Positions 1 through 8,353 of a stretch of 64,000 bases of DNA are shown here, one piece after another. Position numbers and translations under genes: made by a program. The stretch lies in the NCBI RefSeq assembly GCF_027942865.1, contig NC_134507.1, forward strand, positions 32,904,447 through 32,968,446, written 5' to 3'. Below the pieces are notes generated by a model that had not been told where the DNA came from, did no database searches, and saw only the letters and a program-made list of their open reading frames with translations. Within the stretch, counting starts at the first letter, position 1; every line of letters begins with the position of its first letter. The DNA comes from Odontesthes bonariensis. Lineage: Eukaryota > Chordata > Actinopteri > Atheriniformes > Atherinopsidae.

Positions 1-162
1 GCGGGCGGGAGTGCAAAGTTGTACCATCTGAAACGGCTGAAGAGTGCTCACTGCAGCGGGTGGGCGGAGGTGCAAAGTGACGCTTTGTAGGCAAAAAAAG
101 AGCACCGCCACAAGTGCGCATTGTGCCAGGAAGGGCTCTCGGACGTGAAAGAGTGGAGGGTT

Positions 163-350
163 ATCGCTTCTCGGCCTTTTGGCTAAGATCAAGTGTAGTA
201 TCTGTTCTTATCAGTTTAATATCTGATACGTCCTCTATATGAGGACTACATATTAAATGGATTTTTAGGCACAGGGGTTGAAAAAGGGGCTTGCTCCGTT
301 CACTCCACGCATCGACCCGGTACTGCAGTGCCGCCGGGAACGGTGCACTC
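163..350 (+). ncRNA. RNU2: U2 spliceosomal snRNA, copy L1
   Basis: U2 snRNA pairs with the intron branch point in the spliceosome. The 188-nt gene begins ATCGCTTCTCGGCC and ends GGTGCACTC-like, the same length as human U2. The branch-point recognition GTAGTA lies at RNA nt 33-38. Stem-loop IIa is GTCCTC-TATAT-GAGGAC. The Sm site region reads GGATTTTTAGG at 259-269, with A where vertebrate U2 has G after the U tract. Stem III is GGGGC-TT-GCTCC. Stem IV is CCCGG (316-320) with CCGGG (334-338); human has CCTGG with CCAGG, so the middle pair has changed on both sides. All elements needed for a functional RNA are present, with the Sm site as the one doubtful point. A PSE-like element sits 61-41 bp upstream and a candidate 3' box follows. 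Confidence 0.97.
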
Positions 351-360
351 TTCCCAACTC

Positions 361-381
361 TTGTGAAATAACAAAACCAGC
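361..381 (+). promoter_or_regulatory. Candidate 3' box of U2, copy L1
   Basis: The stretch 370-381 (AACAAAACCAGC) resembles the vertebrate snRNA 3' box core AAARNNAGA, as in human U2 CAAAAACAGA, and lies about 20 nt past the RNA end. The box directs 3' end formation by the Integrator complex. The GTTT half is not clear. The same sequence recurs after every U2 copy. Confidence 0.45.
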
Positions 382-717
382 GGTACATGGTGGTAGTTTC
401 AGGGAGCCATTGTATTCTGACTTCTAAAATGGAACTATAATCTTTAGAAAAGACGCAGTTTATGAGCACGTCGTGGGATTGAGCTTCCCTGGTTTCTCTG
501 TATGACCATGAACACCAAACTACACACAGAGAACAGAGGAGCTTGACAGACACACACTAAGTTATCTGAGAGTCCCATTTTCAGCTGCAGAGAACAATCA
601 CATCAGGGAAGTCGACGTGCAGGCTCAACATCAGCCTCTCAAGCCAACTCTCTGGTAAAATAGGGGCAACGTATGGTTCCAGCACCTATGTAACACATAT
701 TTGTCACGGGGACTGTG
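382..717. other. Spacer U2 to 5S (unit L1; same in all units)
   Basis: No RNA gene recognised. An open frame of 130 codons on the strand opposite U2 runs from this spacer back through the U2 gene; its identity across copies follows from array homogenisation, so I do not call it a gene. Just before 5S there is an A+T-rich stretch (691-701, TAACACATATT) about 20-27 bp upstream of the 5S start, a weak candidate for the TATA-like element seen upstream of many fish 5S genes. Confidence 0.6.
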
Positions 718-837
718 GCTTACGGCCACACCGCCCTGAACACGCCCGATCTCGTCAGAACTCGGAAGCCAAGCAGGGTCGGGCCTGGTTAGTACTTGGA
801 TGGGAGACCGCTTGGGAATACCAGGTGCTGTAAGCAT
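718..837 (+). rRNA. RN5S: 5S ribosomal RNA, copy L1
   Basis: 5S rRNA of the large ribosomal subunit, transcribed by Pol III through TFIIIA bound to an internal promoter. The gene begins GCTTACGGCCACACCGCC and ends GTGCTGTAAGC, about 118-120 nt; the two ends pair as helix I. Box A (nt 50-64), the intermediate element and box C (nt 80-97) are present. Relative to the vertebrate consensus, box C has C95 changed to T (CCGCTTGGG), turning the G81-C95 pair of helix IV into a G-U wobble. L1 also has A at nt 40 (757) where most copies have C. A T5 run follows. It looks intact but carries several changes from common fish 5S, so it may be a variant class. Confidence 0.95.
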
Positions 838-841
838 TTTT
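837..841 (+). terminator. Pol III terminator of 5S, copy L1
   Basis: A T5 run starts two bases after the helix I 3' strand. The same run follows each full 5S copy. Confidence 0.85.
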
Positions 842-1063
842 CTCTCTTGTCTTCTCTTCTCTCTGCATGTCTTTTGTTGAAACATCTGTTGATCACCCTG
901 TGATCCATCTTGCTGATCCTGGATCTGCTAAGGTGTCCCAGGTCATGGTTGCCTTTGATCCTCATACATTTAACTTTGTCCTGACAAAGGAGCAGTTCCA
1001 AAAAGTCAAACAGGGACTGCCTTTGCATTTGACGCAGTCAAACTGCATGCGCCTGGAGAAGCC
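842..1063. other. Spacer 5S to psi-5S with polypyrimidine tract and short open frame
   Basis: A C/T-only stretch from about 837 to 863 is followed by an ATG at 867 that opens about 68 codons up to psi-5S, continuing into it for 82 codons in the left block and 89 in the right. The conceptual peptide looks protein-like (for example VAFDPHTFNFVLTKEQFQ), but I do not recognise it. Start context is poor. The two changes seen among copies both alter an amino acid (V to A in L10 and L12; F to L in R6, R14, R18 and R19). I treat it as spacer, possibly derived from a captured coding fragment. Confidence 0.5.
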
Positions 1064-1067
1064 AAAA
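1064..1067 (-). terminator. T4 run after psi-5S, copy L1
   Basis: On the minus strand psi-5S ends GTAAGC and is followed by CTTTTGG, a minimal Pol III terminator in the position expected for a 5S gene. Confidence 0.6.
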
Positions 1068-1068
1068 G

Positions 1069-1145
1069 GCTTACAGCACCTGGTATTCCCAGGCGGTCTC
1101 CCATCCAAGTACTAACCAGGCCCGACTCTGCTTAGCTTCTGAGAT
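1069..1145 (-). pseudogene. 5'-truncated inverted 5S (psi-5S), copy L1
   Basis: The minus strand reads ATCTCAGAAGCTAAGCAGAG through GTGCTGTAAGC, matching 5S from about nt 42 to the end (77 bp); the first 41 nt are replaced by unrelated sequence. Box A, intermediate element and box C are all retained, and box C (ACCGCCTGGG) is closer to vertebrate consensus than that of the full 5S in the same unit. There is one change in box A (CAGAGTC for CAGGGTC). Upstream on its own strand lie T4 runs at 1146-1149 and 1169-1172, inside the segment where a normally initiated transcript would run, so full transcription is doubtful. Confidence 0.92.
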
Positions 1146-1385
1146 AAAACTCTGGCTTTTAGTCTGCGAAAAGAGAGTGAAAGTGAACTCCACTTTGAGA
1201 TGGCTCTGGGATTGGGCCGACTGGGAGAATTGCTTGAAAAAAACCTCTACACCCAATGAGCGGTCAGAACAAAGCCTCAAGACCCCTAGTCTTTTGCACA
1301 GAGTAAAAGACAAAGCAGCCATTGAATAGGGCCCGATTGTTCCTACCTGGTCGGCCGAGGAGCCAGCGTCTCAACCAAGCAAAGC
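1146..1385. other. Spacer psi-5S to U5 (unit L1)
   Basis: No further snRNA was recognised; U1, U4 and U6 were looked for by eye on both strands. CCAAT motifs occur at 1253-1257 and, inverted, at 1211-1215, about 195-240 bp before U5, where a distal element would be expected, but they are not diagnostic. The 18 bp at 1342-1359 (CCTACCTGGTCGGCCGAG) are missing in L4, L5 and L7. Units L1-L3 and the whole right block share T at the CCATTGAAT site (1322), whereas L4-L18 have C. Confidence 0.5.
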
Positions 1386-1406
1386 TCACCGTGGGGAAGG
1401 TGGCTA
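1386..1406 (+). promoter_or_regulatory. Candidate PSE of U5, copy L1
   Basis: TCACCGTGGGGAAGGTGGC starts like the vertebrate PSE (TCACCNTNAC...) and lies 64-44 bp before the U5 5' end, the expected place for SNAPc binding. The call rests on position and the TCACC start. Confidence 0.5.
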
Positions 1407-1449
1407 TGCCAACTAGCCTGATGCACTGCTCCCGCAGTGTCAAATACTC

Positions 1450-1569
1450 GTACTCTGGTTTCTCTTCATAACGTACAAGTCTTTCGCCTTTTACTAAAGA
1501 CTTCCGTGGAGAGCAGCATTAATGAGTTGTTTCTATTTTTGGAAGGCTTTACCTTTGCGGGTGAAGCCC
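1450..1569 (+). ncRNA. RNU5: U5 spliceosomal snRNA, copy L1
   Basis: U5 snRNA aligns the exon ends during splicing. TACTCTGGTTTCTCTTCA matches the 5' end of vertebrate U5. The invariant loop I GCCTTTTAC is closed by the AAGTCTTT/AAAGACTT stem. The Sm site ATTTTTGG is at 1535-1542 and is canonical. The 3' hairpin GGCTTTACC/GGGTGAAGCC has nine pairs. The gene is about 119 nt, against about 116 in human. The exact 5' end is uncertain: ACTCGTACTCTGG could begin up to five bases earlier if ATACTC is the true start. Confidence 0.94.
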
Positions 1570-1707
1570 ATTCTGTCTGTGCAAAGGAAATCTTCTTGCT
1601 GTGCCAAGTGACTTCTCGGAGTAGAGTCACCTTATTTCTTGAGACCGTGCCCATGTTCAAAGCCTGGAGCGCTAAATTGTTGTTGTTTGAATGGTGCTCA
1701 GTGGAGC
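1570..1707. other. Spacer downstream of U5 (unit L1)
   Basis: A weak 3' box candidate (GTGCAAAGGAAAT, about 1579-1591) follows the U5 end. The rest shows no recognised gene. A 99-codon plus-strand open frame and a 143-codon opposite-strand frame run through U5 and this spacer; both overlap RNA genes and are rejected. Confidence 0.4.
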
Positions 1708-1782
1708 GGGCGGGAGTGCAAAGTTGTACCATCTGAAACGGCTGAAGAGTGCTCACTGCAGCGGGTGGGCGGAGGTGCAAAG
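1708..1782 (+). promoter_or_regulatory. Candidate distal element of U2 (duplicated GC box + octamer-like)
   Basis: Two copies of a GC box followed by an octamer-like TGCAAA core: GGGCGGG 1708-1714 with GTGCAAAG 1716-1723, and GGGCGG 1767-1772 with GTGCAAAG 1775-1782. They lie 160-86 bp before U2 of L2. Vertebrate snRNA distal elements typically combine octamer and Sp1 or Staf sites. The octamer matches are 6 of 8 bases. The same layout precedes every U2. Confidence 0.5.
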
Positions 1783-1806
1783 TGACGCTTTGTAGGCAAA
1801 AAAAGA

Positions 1807-1827
1807 GCACCGCCACAAGTGCGCATT
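1807..1827 (+). promoter_or_regulatory. Candidate PSE of U2, copy L2
   Basis: GCACCGCCACAAGTGCGCAT lies 61-41 bp before U2 and resembles the vertebrate U2 PSE (CTCACCGCGAC...). It is expected to bind SNAPc. The L3 copy has one change here (A at 3528). In the right block the equivalent for R2 is at 32561-32581, minus strand. Confidence 0.55.
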
Positions 1828-1867
1828 GTGCCAGGAAGGGCTCTCGGACGTGAAAGAGTGGAGGGTT

Positions 1868-2055
1868 ATCGCTTCTCGGCCTTTTGGCTAAGATCAAGTG
1901 TAGTATCTGTTCTTATCAGTTTAATATCTGATACGTCCTCTATATGAGGACTACATATTAAATGGATTTTTAGGCACAGGGGTTGAAAAAGGGGCTTGCT
2001 CCGTTCACTCCACGCATCGACCCGGTACTGCAGTGCCGCCGGGAACGGTGCACTC
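1868..2055 (+). ncRNA. RNU2: U2 snRNA, copy L2
   Basis: Same 188-nt sequence as L1. Confidence 0.97.
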
Positions 2056-2422
2056 TTCCCAACTCTTGTGAAATAACAAAACCAGCGGTACATGGTGGTA
2101 GTTTCAGGGAGCCATTGTATTCTGACTTCTAAAATGGAACTATAATCTTTAGAAAAGACGCAGTTTATGAGCACGTCGTGGGATTGAGCTTCCCTGGTTT
2201 CTCTGTATGACCATGAACACCAAACTACACACAGAGAACAGAGGAGCTTGACAGACACACACTAAGTTATCTGAGAGTCCCATTTTCAGCTGCAGAGAAC
2301 AATCACATCAGGGAAGTCGACGTGCAGGCTCAACATCAGCCTCTCAAGCCAACTCTCTGGTAAAATAGGGGCAACGTATGGTTCCAGCACCTATGTAACA
2401 CATATTTGTCACGGGGACTGTG

Positions 2423-2542
2423 GCTTACGGCCACACCGCCCTGAACACGCCCGATCTCGTCCGAACTCGGAAGCCAAGCAGGGTCGGGCCTGGTTAGTAC
2501 TTGGATGGGAGACCGCTTGGGAATACCAGGTGCTGTAAGCAT
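2423..2542 (+). rRNA. RN5S: 5S rRNA, copy L2
   Basis: As L1 but with C at nt 40, the majority form of the left block. Confidence 0.95.
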
Positions 2543-2773
2543 TTTTCTCTCTTGTCTTCTCTTCTCTCTGCATGTCTTTTGTTGAAACATCTGTTGATCA
2601 CCCTGTGATCCATCTTGCTGATCCTGGATCTGCTAAGGTGTCCCAGGTCATGGTTGCCTTTGATCCTCATACATTTAACTTTGTCCTGACAAAGGAGCAG
2701 TTCCAAAAAGTCAAACAGGGACTGCCTTTGCATTTGACGCAGTCAAACTGCATGCGCCTGGAGAAGCCAAAAG

Positions 2774-2850
2774 GCTTACAGCACCTGGTATTCCCAGGCG
2801 GTCTCCCATCCAAGTACTAACCAGGCCCGACTCTGCTTAGCTTCTGAGAT
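2774..2850 (-). pseudogene. psi-5S, copy L2
   Basis: Same 77-bp truncated inverted 5S as L1. Confidence 0.92.
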
Positions 2851-3154
2851 AAAACTCTGGCTTTTAGTCTGCGAAAAGAGAGTGAAAGTGAACTCCACTT
2901 TGAGATGGCTCTGGGATTGGGCCGACTGGGAGAATTGCTTGAAAAAAACCTCTACACCCAATGAGCGGTCAGAACAAAGCCTCAAGACCCCTAGTCTTTT
3001 GCACAGAGTAAAAGACAAAGCAGCCATTGAATAGGGCCCGATTGTTCCTACCTGGTCGGCCGAGGAGCCAGCGTCTCAACCAAGCAAAGCTCACCGTGGG
3101 GAAGGTGGCTATGCCAACTAGCCTGATGCACTGCTCCCGCAGTGTCAAATACTC

Positions 3155-3274
3155 GTACTCTGGTTTCTCTTCATAACGTACAAGTCTTTCGCCTTTTACT
3201 AAAGACTTCCGTGGAGAGCAGCATTAATGAGTTGTTTCTATTTTTGGAAGGCTTTACCTTTGCGGGTGAAGCCC
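3155..3274 (+). ncRNA. RNU5: U5 snRNA, copy L2
   Basis: Same as L1. Confidence 0.94.
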
Positions 3275-3572
3275 ATTCTGTCTGTGCAAAGGAAATCTTC
3301 TTGCTGTGCCAAGTGACTTCTCGGAGTAGAGTCACCTTATTTCTTGAGACCGTGCCCATGTTCAAAGCCTGGAGCGCTAAATTGTTGTTGTTTGAATGGT
3401 GCTCAGTGGAGCGGGCGGGAGTGCAAAGTTGTACCATCTGAAACGGCTGAAGAGTGCTCACTGCAGCGGGTGGGCGGAGGTGCAAAGTGACGCTTTGTAG
3501 GCAAAAAAAGAGCACCGCCACAAGTGCACATTGTGCCAGGAAGGGCTCTCGGACGTGAAAGAGTGGAGGGTT

Positions 3573-3760
3573 ATCGCTTCTCGGCCTTTTGGCTAAGATC
3601 AAGTGTAGTATCTGTTCTTATCAGTTTAATATCTGATACGTCCTCTATATGAGGACTACATATTAAATGGATTTTTAGGCACAGGGGTTGAAAAAGGGGC
3701 TTGCTCCGTTCACTCCACGCATCGACCCGGTACTGCAGTGCCGCCGGGAACGGTGCACTC
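3573..3760 (+). ncRNA. RNU2: U2 snRNA, copy L3
   Basis: RNA sequence as L1; one change in the upstream PSE candidate (A at 3528). Confidence 0.97.
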
Positions 3761-4127
3761 TTCCCAACTCTTGTGAAATAACAAAACCAGCGGTACATGG
3801 TGGTAGTTTCAGGGAGCCATTGTATTCTGACTTCTAAAATGGAACTATAATCTTTAGAAAAGACGCAGTTTATGAGCACGTCGTGGGATTGAGCTTCCCT
3901 GGTTTCTCTGTATGACCATGAACACCAAACTACACACAGAGAACAGAGGAGCTTGACAGACACACACTAAGTTATCTGAGAGTCCCATTTTCAGCTGCAG
4001 AGAACAATCACATCAGGGAAGTCGACGTGCAGGCTCAACATCAGCCTCTCAAGCCAACTCTCTGGTAAAATAGGGGCAACGTATGGTTCCAGCACCTATG
4101 TAACACATATTTGTCACGGGGACTGTG

Positions 4128-4247
4128 GCTTACGGCCACACCGCCCTGAACACGCCCGATCTCGTCCGAACTCGGAAGCCAAGCAGGGTCGGGCCTGGTT
4201 AGTACTTGGATGGGAGACCGCTTGGGAATACCAGGTGCTGTAAGCAT
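4128..4247 (+). rRNA. RN5S: 5S rRNA, copy L3
   Basis: Majority left form, as L2. Confidence 0.95.
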
Positions 4248-4478
4248 TTTTCTCTCTTGTCTTCTCTTCTCTCTGCATGTCTTTTGTTGAAACATCTGTT
4301 GATCACCCTGTGATCCATCTTGCTGATCCTGGATCTGCTAAGGTGTCCCAGGTCATGGTTGCCTTTGATCCTCATACATTTAACTTTGTCCTGACAAAGG
4401 AGCAGTTCCAAAAAGTCAAACAGGGACTGCCTTTGCATTTGACGCAGTCAAACTGCATGCGCCTGGAGAAGCCAAAAG

Positions 4479-4555
4479 GCTTACAGCACCTGGTATTCCC
4501 AGGCGGTCTCCCATCCAAGTACTAACCAGGCCCGACTCTGCTTAGCTTCTGAGAT
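4479..4555 (-). pseudogene. psi-5S, copy L3
   Basis: Same as L1. Confidence 0.92.
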
Positions 4556-4859
4556 AAAACTCTGGCTTTTAGTCTGCGAAAAGAGAGTGAAAGTGAACTC
4601 CACTTTGAGATGGCTCTGGGATTGGGCCGACTGGGAGAATTGCTTGAAAAAAACCTCTACACCCAATGAGCGGTCAGAACAAAGCCTCAAGACCCCTAGT
4701 CTTTTGCACAGAGTAAAAGACAAAGCAGCCATTGAATAGGGCCCGATTGTTCCTACCTGGTCGGCCGAGGAGCCAGCGTCTCAACCAAGCAAAGCTCACC
4801 GTGGGGAAGGTGGCTATGCCAACTAGCCTGATGCACTGCTCCCGCAGTGTCAAATACTC

Positions 4860-4979
4860 GTACTCTGGTTTCTCTTCATAACGTACAAGTCTTTCGCCTT
4901 TTACTAAAGACTTCCGTGGAGAGCAGCATTAATGAGCTGTTTCTATTTTTGGAAGGCTTTACCTTTGCGGGTGAAGCCC
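4860..4979 (+). ncRNA. RNU5: U5 snRNA, copy L3
   Basis: As L1 with one change, T to C at 4937 (GAGCTGTTT), in the segment before the Sm site. Confidence 0.93.
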
Positions 4980-5277
4980 ATTCTGTCTGTGCAAAGGAAA
5001 TCTTCTTGCTGTGCCAAGTGACTTCTCGGAGTAGAGTCACCTTATTTCTTGAGACCGTGCCCATGTTCAAAGCCTGGAGCGCTAAATTGTTGTTGTTTGA
5101 ATGGTGCTCAGTGGAGCGGGCGGGAGTGCAAAGTTGTACCATCTGAAACGGCTGAAGAGTGCTCACTGCAGCGGGTGGGCGGAGGTGCAAAGTGACGCTT
5201 TGTAGGCAAAAAAAGAGCACCGCCACAAGTGCGCATTGTGCCAGGAAGGGCTCTCGGACGTGAAAGAGTGGAGGGTT

Positions 5278-5465
5278 ATCGCTTCTCGGCCTTTTGGCTA
5301 AGATCAAGTGTAGTATCTGTTCTTATCAGTTTAATATCTGATACGTCCTCTATATGAGGACTACATATTAAATGGATTTTTAGGCACAGGGGTTGAAAAA
5401 GGGGCTTGCTCCGTTCACTCCACGCATCGACCCGGTACTGCAGTGCCGCCGGGAACGGTGCACTC
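5278..5465 (+). ncRNA. RNU2: U2 snRNA, copy L4
   Basis: Same as L1. Confidence 0.97.
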
Positions 5466-5832
5466 TTCCCAACTCTTGTGAAATAACAAAACCAGCGGTA
5501 CATGGTGGTAGTTTCAGGGAGCCATTGTATTCTGACTTCTAAAATGGAACTATAATCTTTAGAAAAGACGCAGTTTATGAGCACGTCGTGGGATTGAGCT
5601 TCCCTGGTTTCTCTGTATGACCATGAACACCAAACTACACACAGAGAACAGAGGAGCTTGACAGACACACACTAAGTTATCTGAGAGTCCCATTTTCAGC
5701 TGCAGAGAACAATCACATCAGGGAAGTCGACGTGCAGGCTCAACATCAGCCTCTCAAGCCAACTCTCTGGTAAAATAGGGGCAACGTATGGTTCCAGCAC
5801 CTATGTAACACATATTTGTCACGGGGACTGTG

Positions 5833-5952
5833 GCTTACGGCCACACCGCCCTGAACACGCCCGATCTCGTCAGAACTCGGAAGCCAAGCAGGGTCGGGCC
5901 TGGTTAGTACTTGGATGGGAGACCGCTTGGGAATACCAGGTGCTGTAAGCAT
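5833..5952 (+). rRNA. RN5S: 5S rRNA, copy L4
   Basis: Carries A at nt 40 (5872), shared with L1 and L5. Confidence 0.95.
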
Positions 5953-6183
5953 TTTTCTCTCTTGTCTTCTCTTCTCTCTGCATGTCTTTTGTTGAAACAT
6001 CTGTTGATCACCCTGTGATCCATCTTGCTGATCCTGGATCTGCTAAGGTGTCCCAGGTCATGGTTGCCTTTGATCCTCATACATTTAACTTTGTCCTGAC
6101 AAAGGAGCAGTTCCAAAAAGTCAAACAGGGACTGCCTTTGCATTTGACGCAGTCAAACTGCATGCGCCTGGAGAAGCCAAAAG

Positions 6184-6260
6184 GCTTACAGCACCTGGTA
6201 TTCCCAGGCGGTCTCCCATCCAAGTACTAACCAGGCCCGACTCTGCTTAGCTTCTGAGAT
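6184..6260 (-). pseudogene. psi-5S, copy L4
   Basis: Same as L1. Confidence 0.92.
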
Positions 6261-6546
6261 AAAACTCTGGCTTTTAGTCTGCGAAAAGAGAGTGAAAGTG
6301 AACTCCACTTTGAGATGGCTCTGGGATTGGGCCGACTGGGAGAATTGCTTGAAAAAAACCTCTACACCCAATGAGCGGTCAGAACAAAGCCTCAAGACCC
6401 CTAGTCTTTTGCACAGAGTAAAAGACAAAGCAGCCACTGAATAGGGCCCGATTGTTGAGCCAGCGTCTCAACCAAGCAAAGCTCACCGTGGGGAAGGTGG
6501 CTATGCCAACTAGCCTGATGCACTGCTCCCGCAGTGTCAAATACTC

Positions 6547-6666
6547 GTACTCTGGTTTCTCTTCATAACGTACAAGTCTTTCGCCTTTTACTAAAGACTT
6601 CCGTGGAGAGCAGCATTAATGAGTTGTTTCTATTTTTGGAAGGCTTTACCTTTGCGGGTGAAGCCC
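6547..6666 (+). ncRNA. RNU5: U5 snRNA, copy L4
   Basis: RNA as L1; the upstream spacer lacks 18 bp (junction 6456/6457). Confidence 0.94.
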
Positions 6667-6964
6667 ATTCTGTCTGTGCAAAGGAAATCTTCTTGCTGTG
6701 CCAAGTGACTTCTCGGAGTAGAGTCACCTTATTTCTTGAGACCGTGCCCATGTTCAAAGCCTGGAGCGCTAAATTGTTGTTGTTTGAATGGTGCTCAGTG
6801 GAGCGGGCGGGAGTGCAAAGTTGTACCATCTGAAACGGCTGAAGAGTGCTCACTGCAGCGGGTGGGCGGAGGTGCAAAGTGACGCTTTGTAGGCAAAAAA
6901 AGAGCACCGCCACAAGTGCGCATTGTGCCAGGAAGGGCTCTCGGACGTGAAAGAGTGGAGGGTT

Positions 6965-7152
6965 ATCGCTTCTCGGCCTTTTGGCTAAGATCAAGTGTAG
7001 TATCTGTTCTTATCAGTTTAATATCTGATACGTCCTCTATATGAGGACTACATATTAAATGGATTTTTAGGCACAGGGGTTGAAAAAGGGGCTTGCTCCG
7101 TTCACTCCACGCATCGACCCGGTACTGCAGTGCCGCCGGGAACGGTGCACTC
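6965..7152 (+). ncRNA. RNU2: U2 snRNA, copy L5
   Basis: Same as L1. Confidence 0.97.
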
Positions 7153-7519
7153 TTCCCAACTCTTGTGAAATAACAAAACCAGCGGTACATGGTGGTAGTT
7201 TCAGGGAGCCATTGTATTCTGACTTCTAAAATGGAACTATAATCTTTAGAAAAGACGCAGTTTATGAGCACGTCGTGGGATTGAGCTTCCCTGGTTTCTC
7301 TGTATGACCATGAACACCAAACTACACACAGAGAACAGAGGAGCTTGACAGACACACACTAAGTTATCTGAGAGTCCCATTTTCAGCTGCAGAGAACAAT
7401 CACATCAGGGAAGTCGACGTGCAGGCTCAACATCAGCCTCTCAAGCCAACTCTCTGGTAAAATAGGGGCAACGTATGGTTCCAGCACCTATGTAACACAT
7501 ATTTGTCACGGGGACTGTG

Positions 7520-7639
7520 GCTTACGGCCACACCGCCCTGAACACGCCCGATCTCGTCAGAACTCGGAAGCCAAGCAGGGTCGGGCCTGGTTAGTACTTG
7601 GATGGGAGACCGCTTGGGAATACCAGGTGCTGTAAGCAT
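7520..7639 (+). rRNA. RN5S: 5S rRNA, copy L5
   Basis: A at nt 40 (7559), as in L1 and L4. Confidence 0.95.
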
Positions 7640-7870
7640 TTTTCTCTCTTGTCTTCTCTTCTCTCTGCATGTCTTTTGTTGAAACATCTGTTGATCACCC
7701 TGTGATCCATCTTGCTGATCCTGGATCTGCTAAGGTGTCCCAGGTCATGGTTGCCTTTGATCCTCATACATTTAACTTTGTCCTGACAAAGGAGCAGTTC
7801 CAAAAAGTCAAACAGGGACTGCCTTTGCATTTGACGCAGTCAAACTGCATGCGCCTGGAGAAGCCAAAAG

Positions 7871-7947
7871 GCTTACAGCACCTGGTATTCCCAGGCGGTC
7901 TCCCATCCAAGTACTAACCAGGCCCGACTCTGCTTAGCTTCTGAGAT
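7871..7947 (-). pseudogene. psi-5S, copy L5
   Basis: Same as L1. Confidence 0.92.
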
Positions 7948-8233
7948 AAAACTCTGGCTTTTAGTCTGCGAAAAGAGAGTGAAAGTGAACTCCACTTTGA
8001 GATGGCTCTGGGATTGGGCCGACTGGGAGAATTGCTTGAAAAAAACCTCTACACCCAATGAGCGGTCAGAACAAAGCCTCAAGACCCCTAGTCTTTTGCA
8101 CAGAGTAAAAGACAAAGCAGCCACTGAATAGGGCCCGATTGTTGAGCCAGCGTCTCAACCAAGCAAAGCTCACCGTGGGGAAGGTGGCTATGCCAACTAG
8201 CCTGATGCACTGCTCCCGCAGTGTCAAATACTC

Positions 8234-8353
8234 GTACTCTGGTTTCTCTTCATAACGTACAAGTCTTTCGCCTTTTACTAAAGACTTCCGTGGAGAGCAG
8301 CATTAATGAGTTGTTTCTATTTTTGGAAGGCTTTACCTTTGCGGGTGAAGCCC
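8234..8353 (+). ncRNA. RNU5: U5 snRNA, copy L5
   Basis: RNA as L1; 18-bp deletion upstream (junction 8143/8144). Confidence 0.94.

Noticed and set aside
161-553. 130-codon open frame opposite U2, repeated in each unit
   Set aside because: It lies antisense across the U2 gene and its spacer; its conservation is explained by the RNA gene and array homogenisation. No recognisable domain.
631-1028. 84- and 79-codon minus-strand frames over the full 5S
   Set aside because: Antisense to 5S; part of the peptide is simply translated 5S.
1340-1440. Possible U1 snRNA because of TACCTGG in CCTACCTGGTCGG
   Set aside because: Only the short 5'-splice-site-like match is present; no U1 stem-loops or Sm site follow, and three units lack the motif.
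1380-1440. Possible U4 snRNA on the minus strand (AGCTTTGC match)
   Set aside because: Only eight bases match the U4 5' end; the rest does not fit.
1437-1897. 99- and 143-codon frames over U5 and the U2 promoter, on opposite strands
   Set aside because: They overlap U5 and U2 RNA genes and their promoter, with no protein similarity that I recognise.
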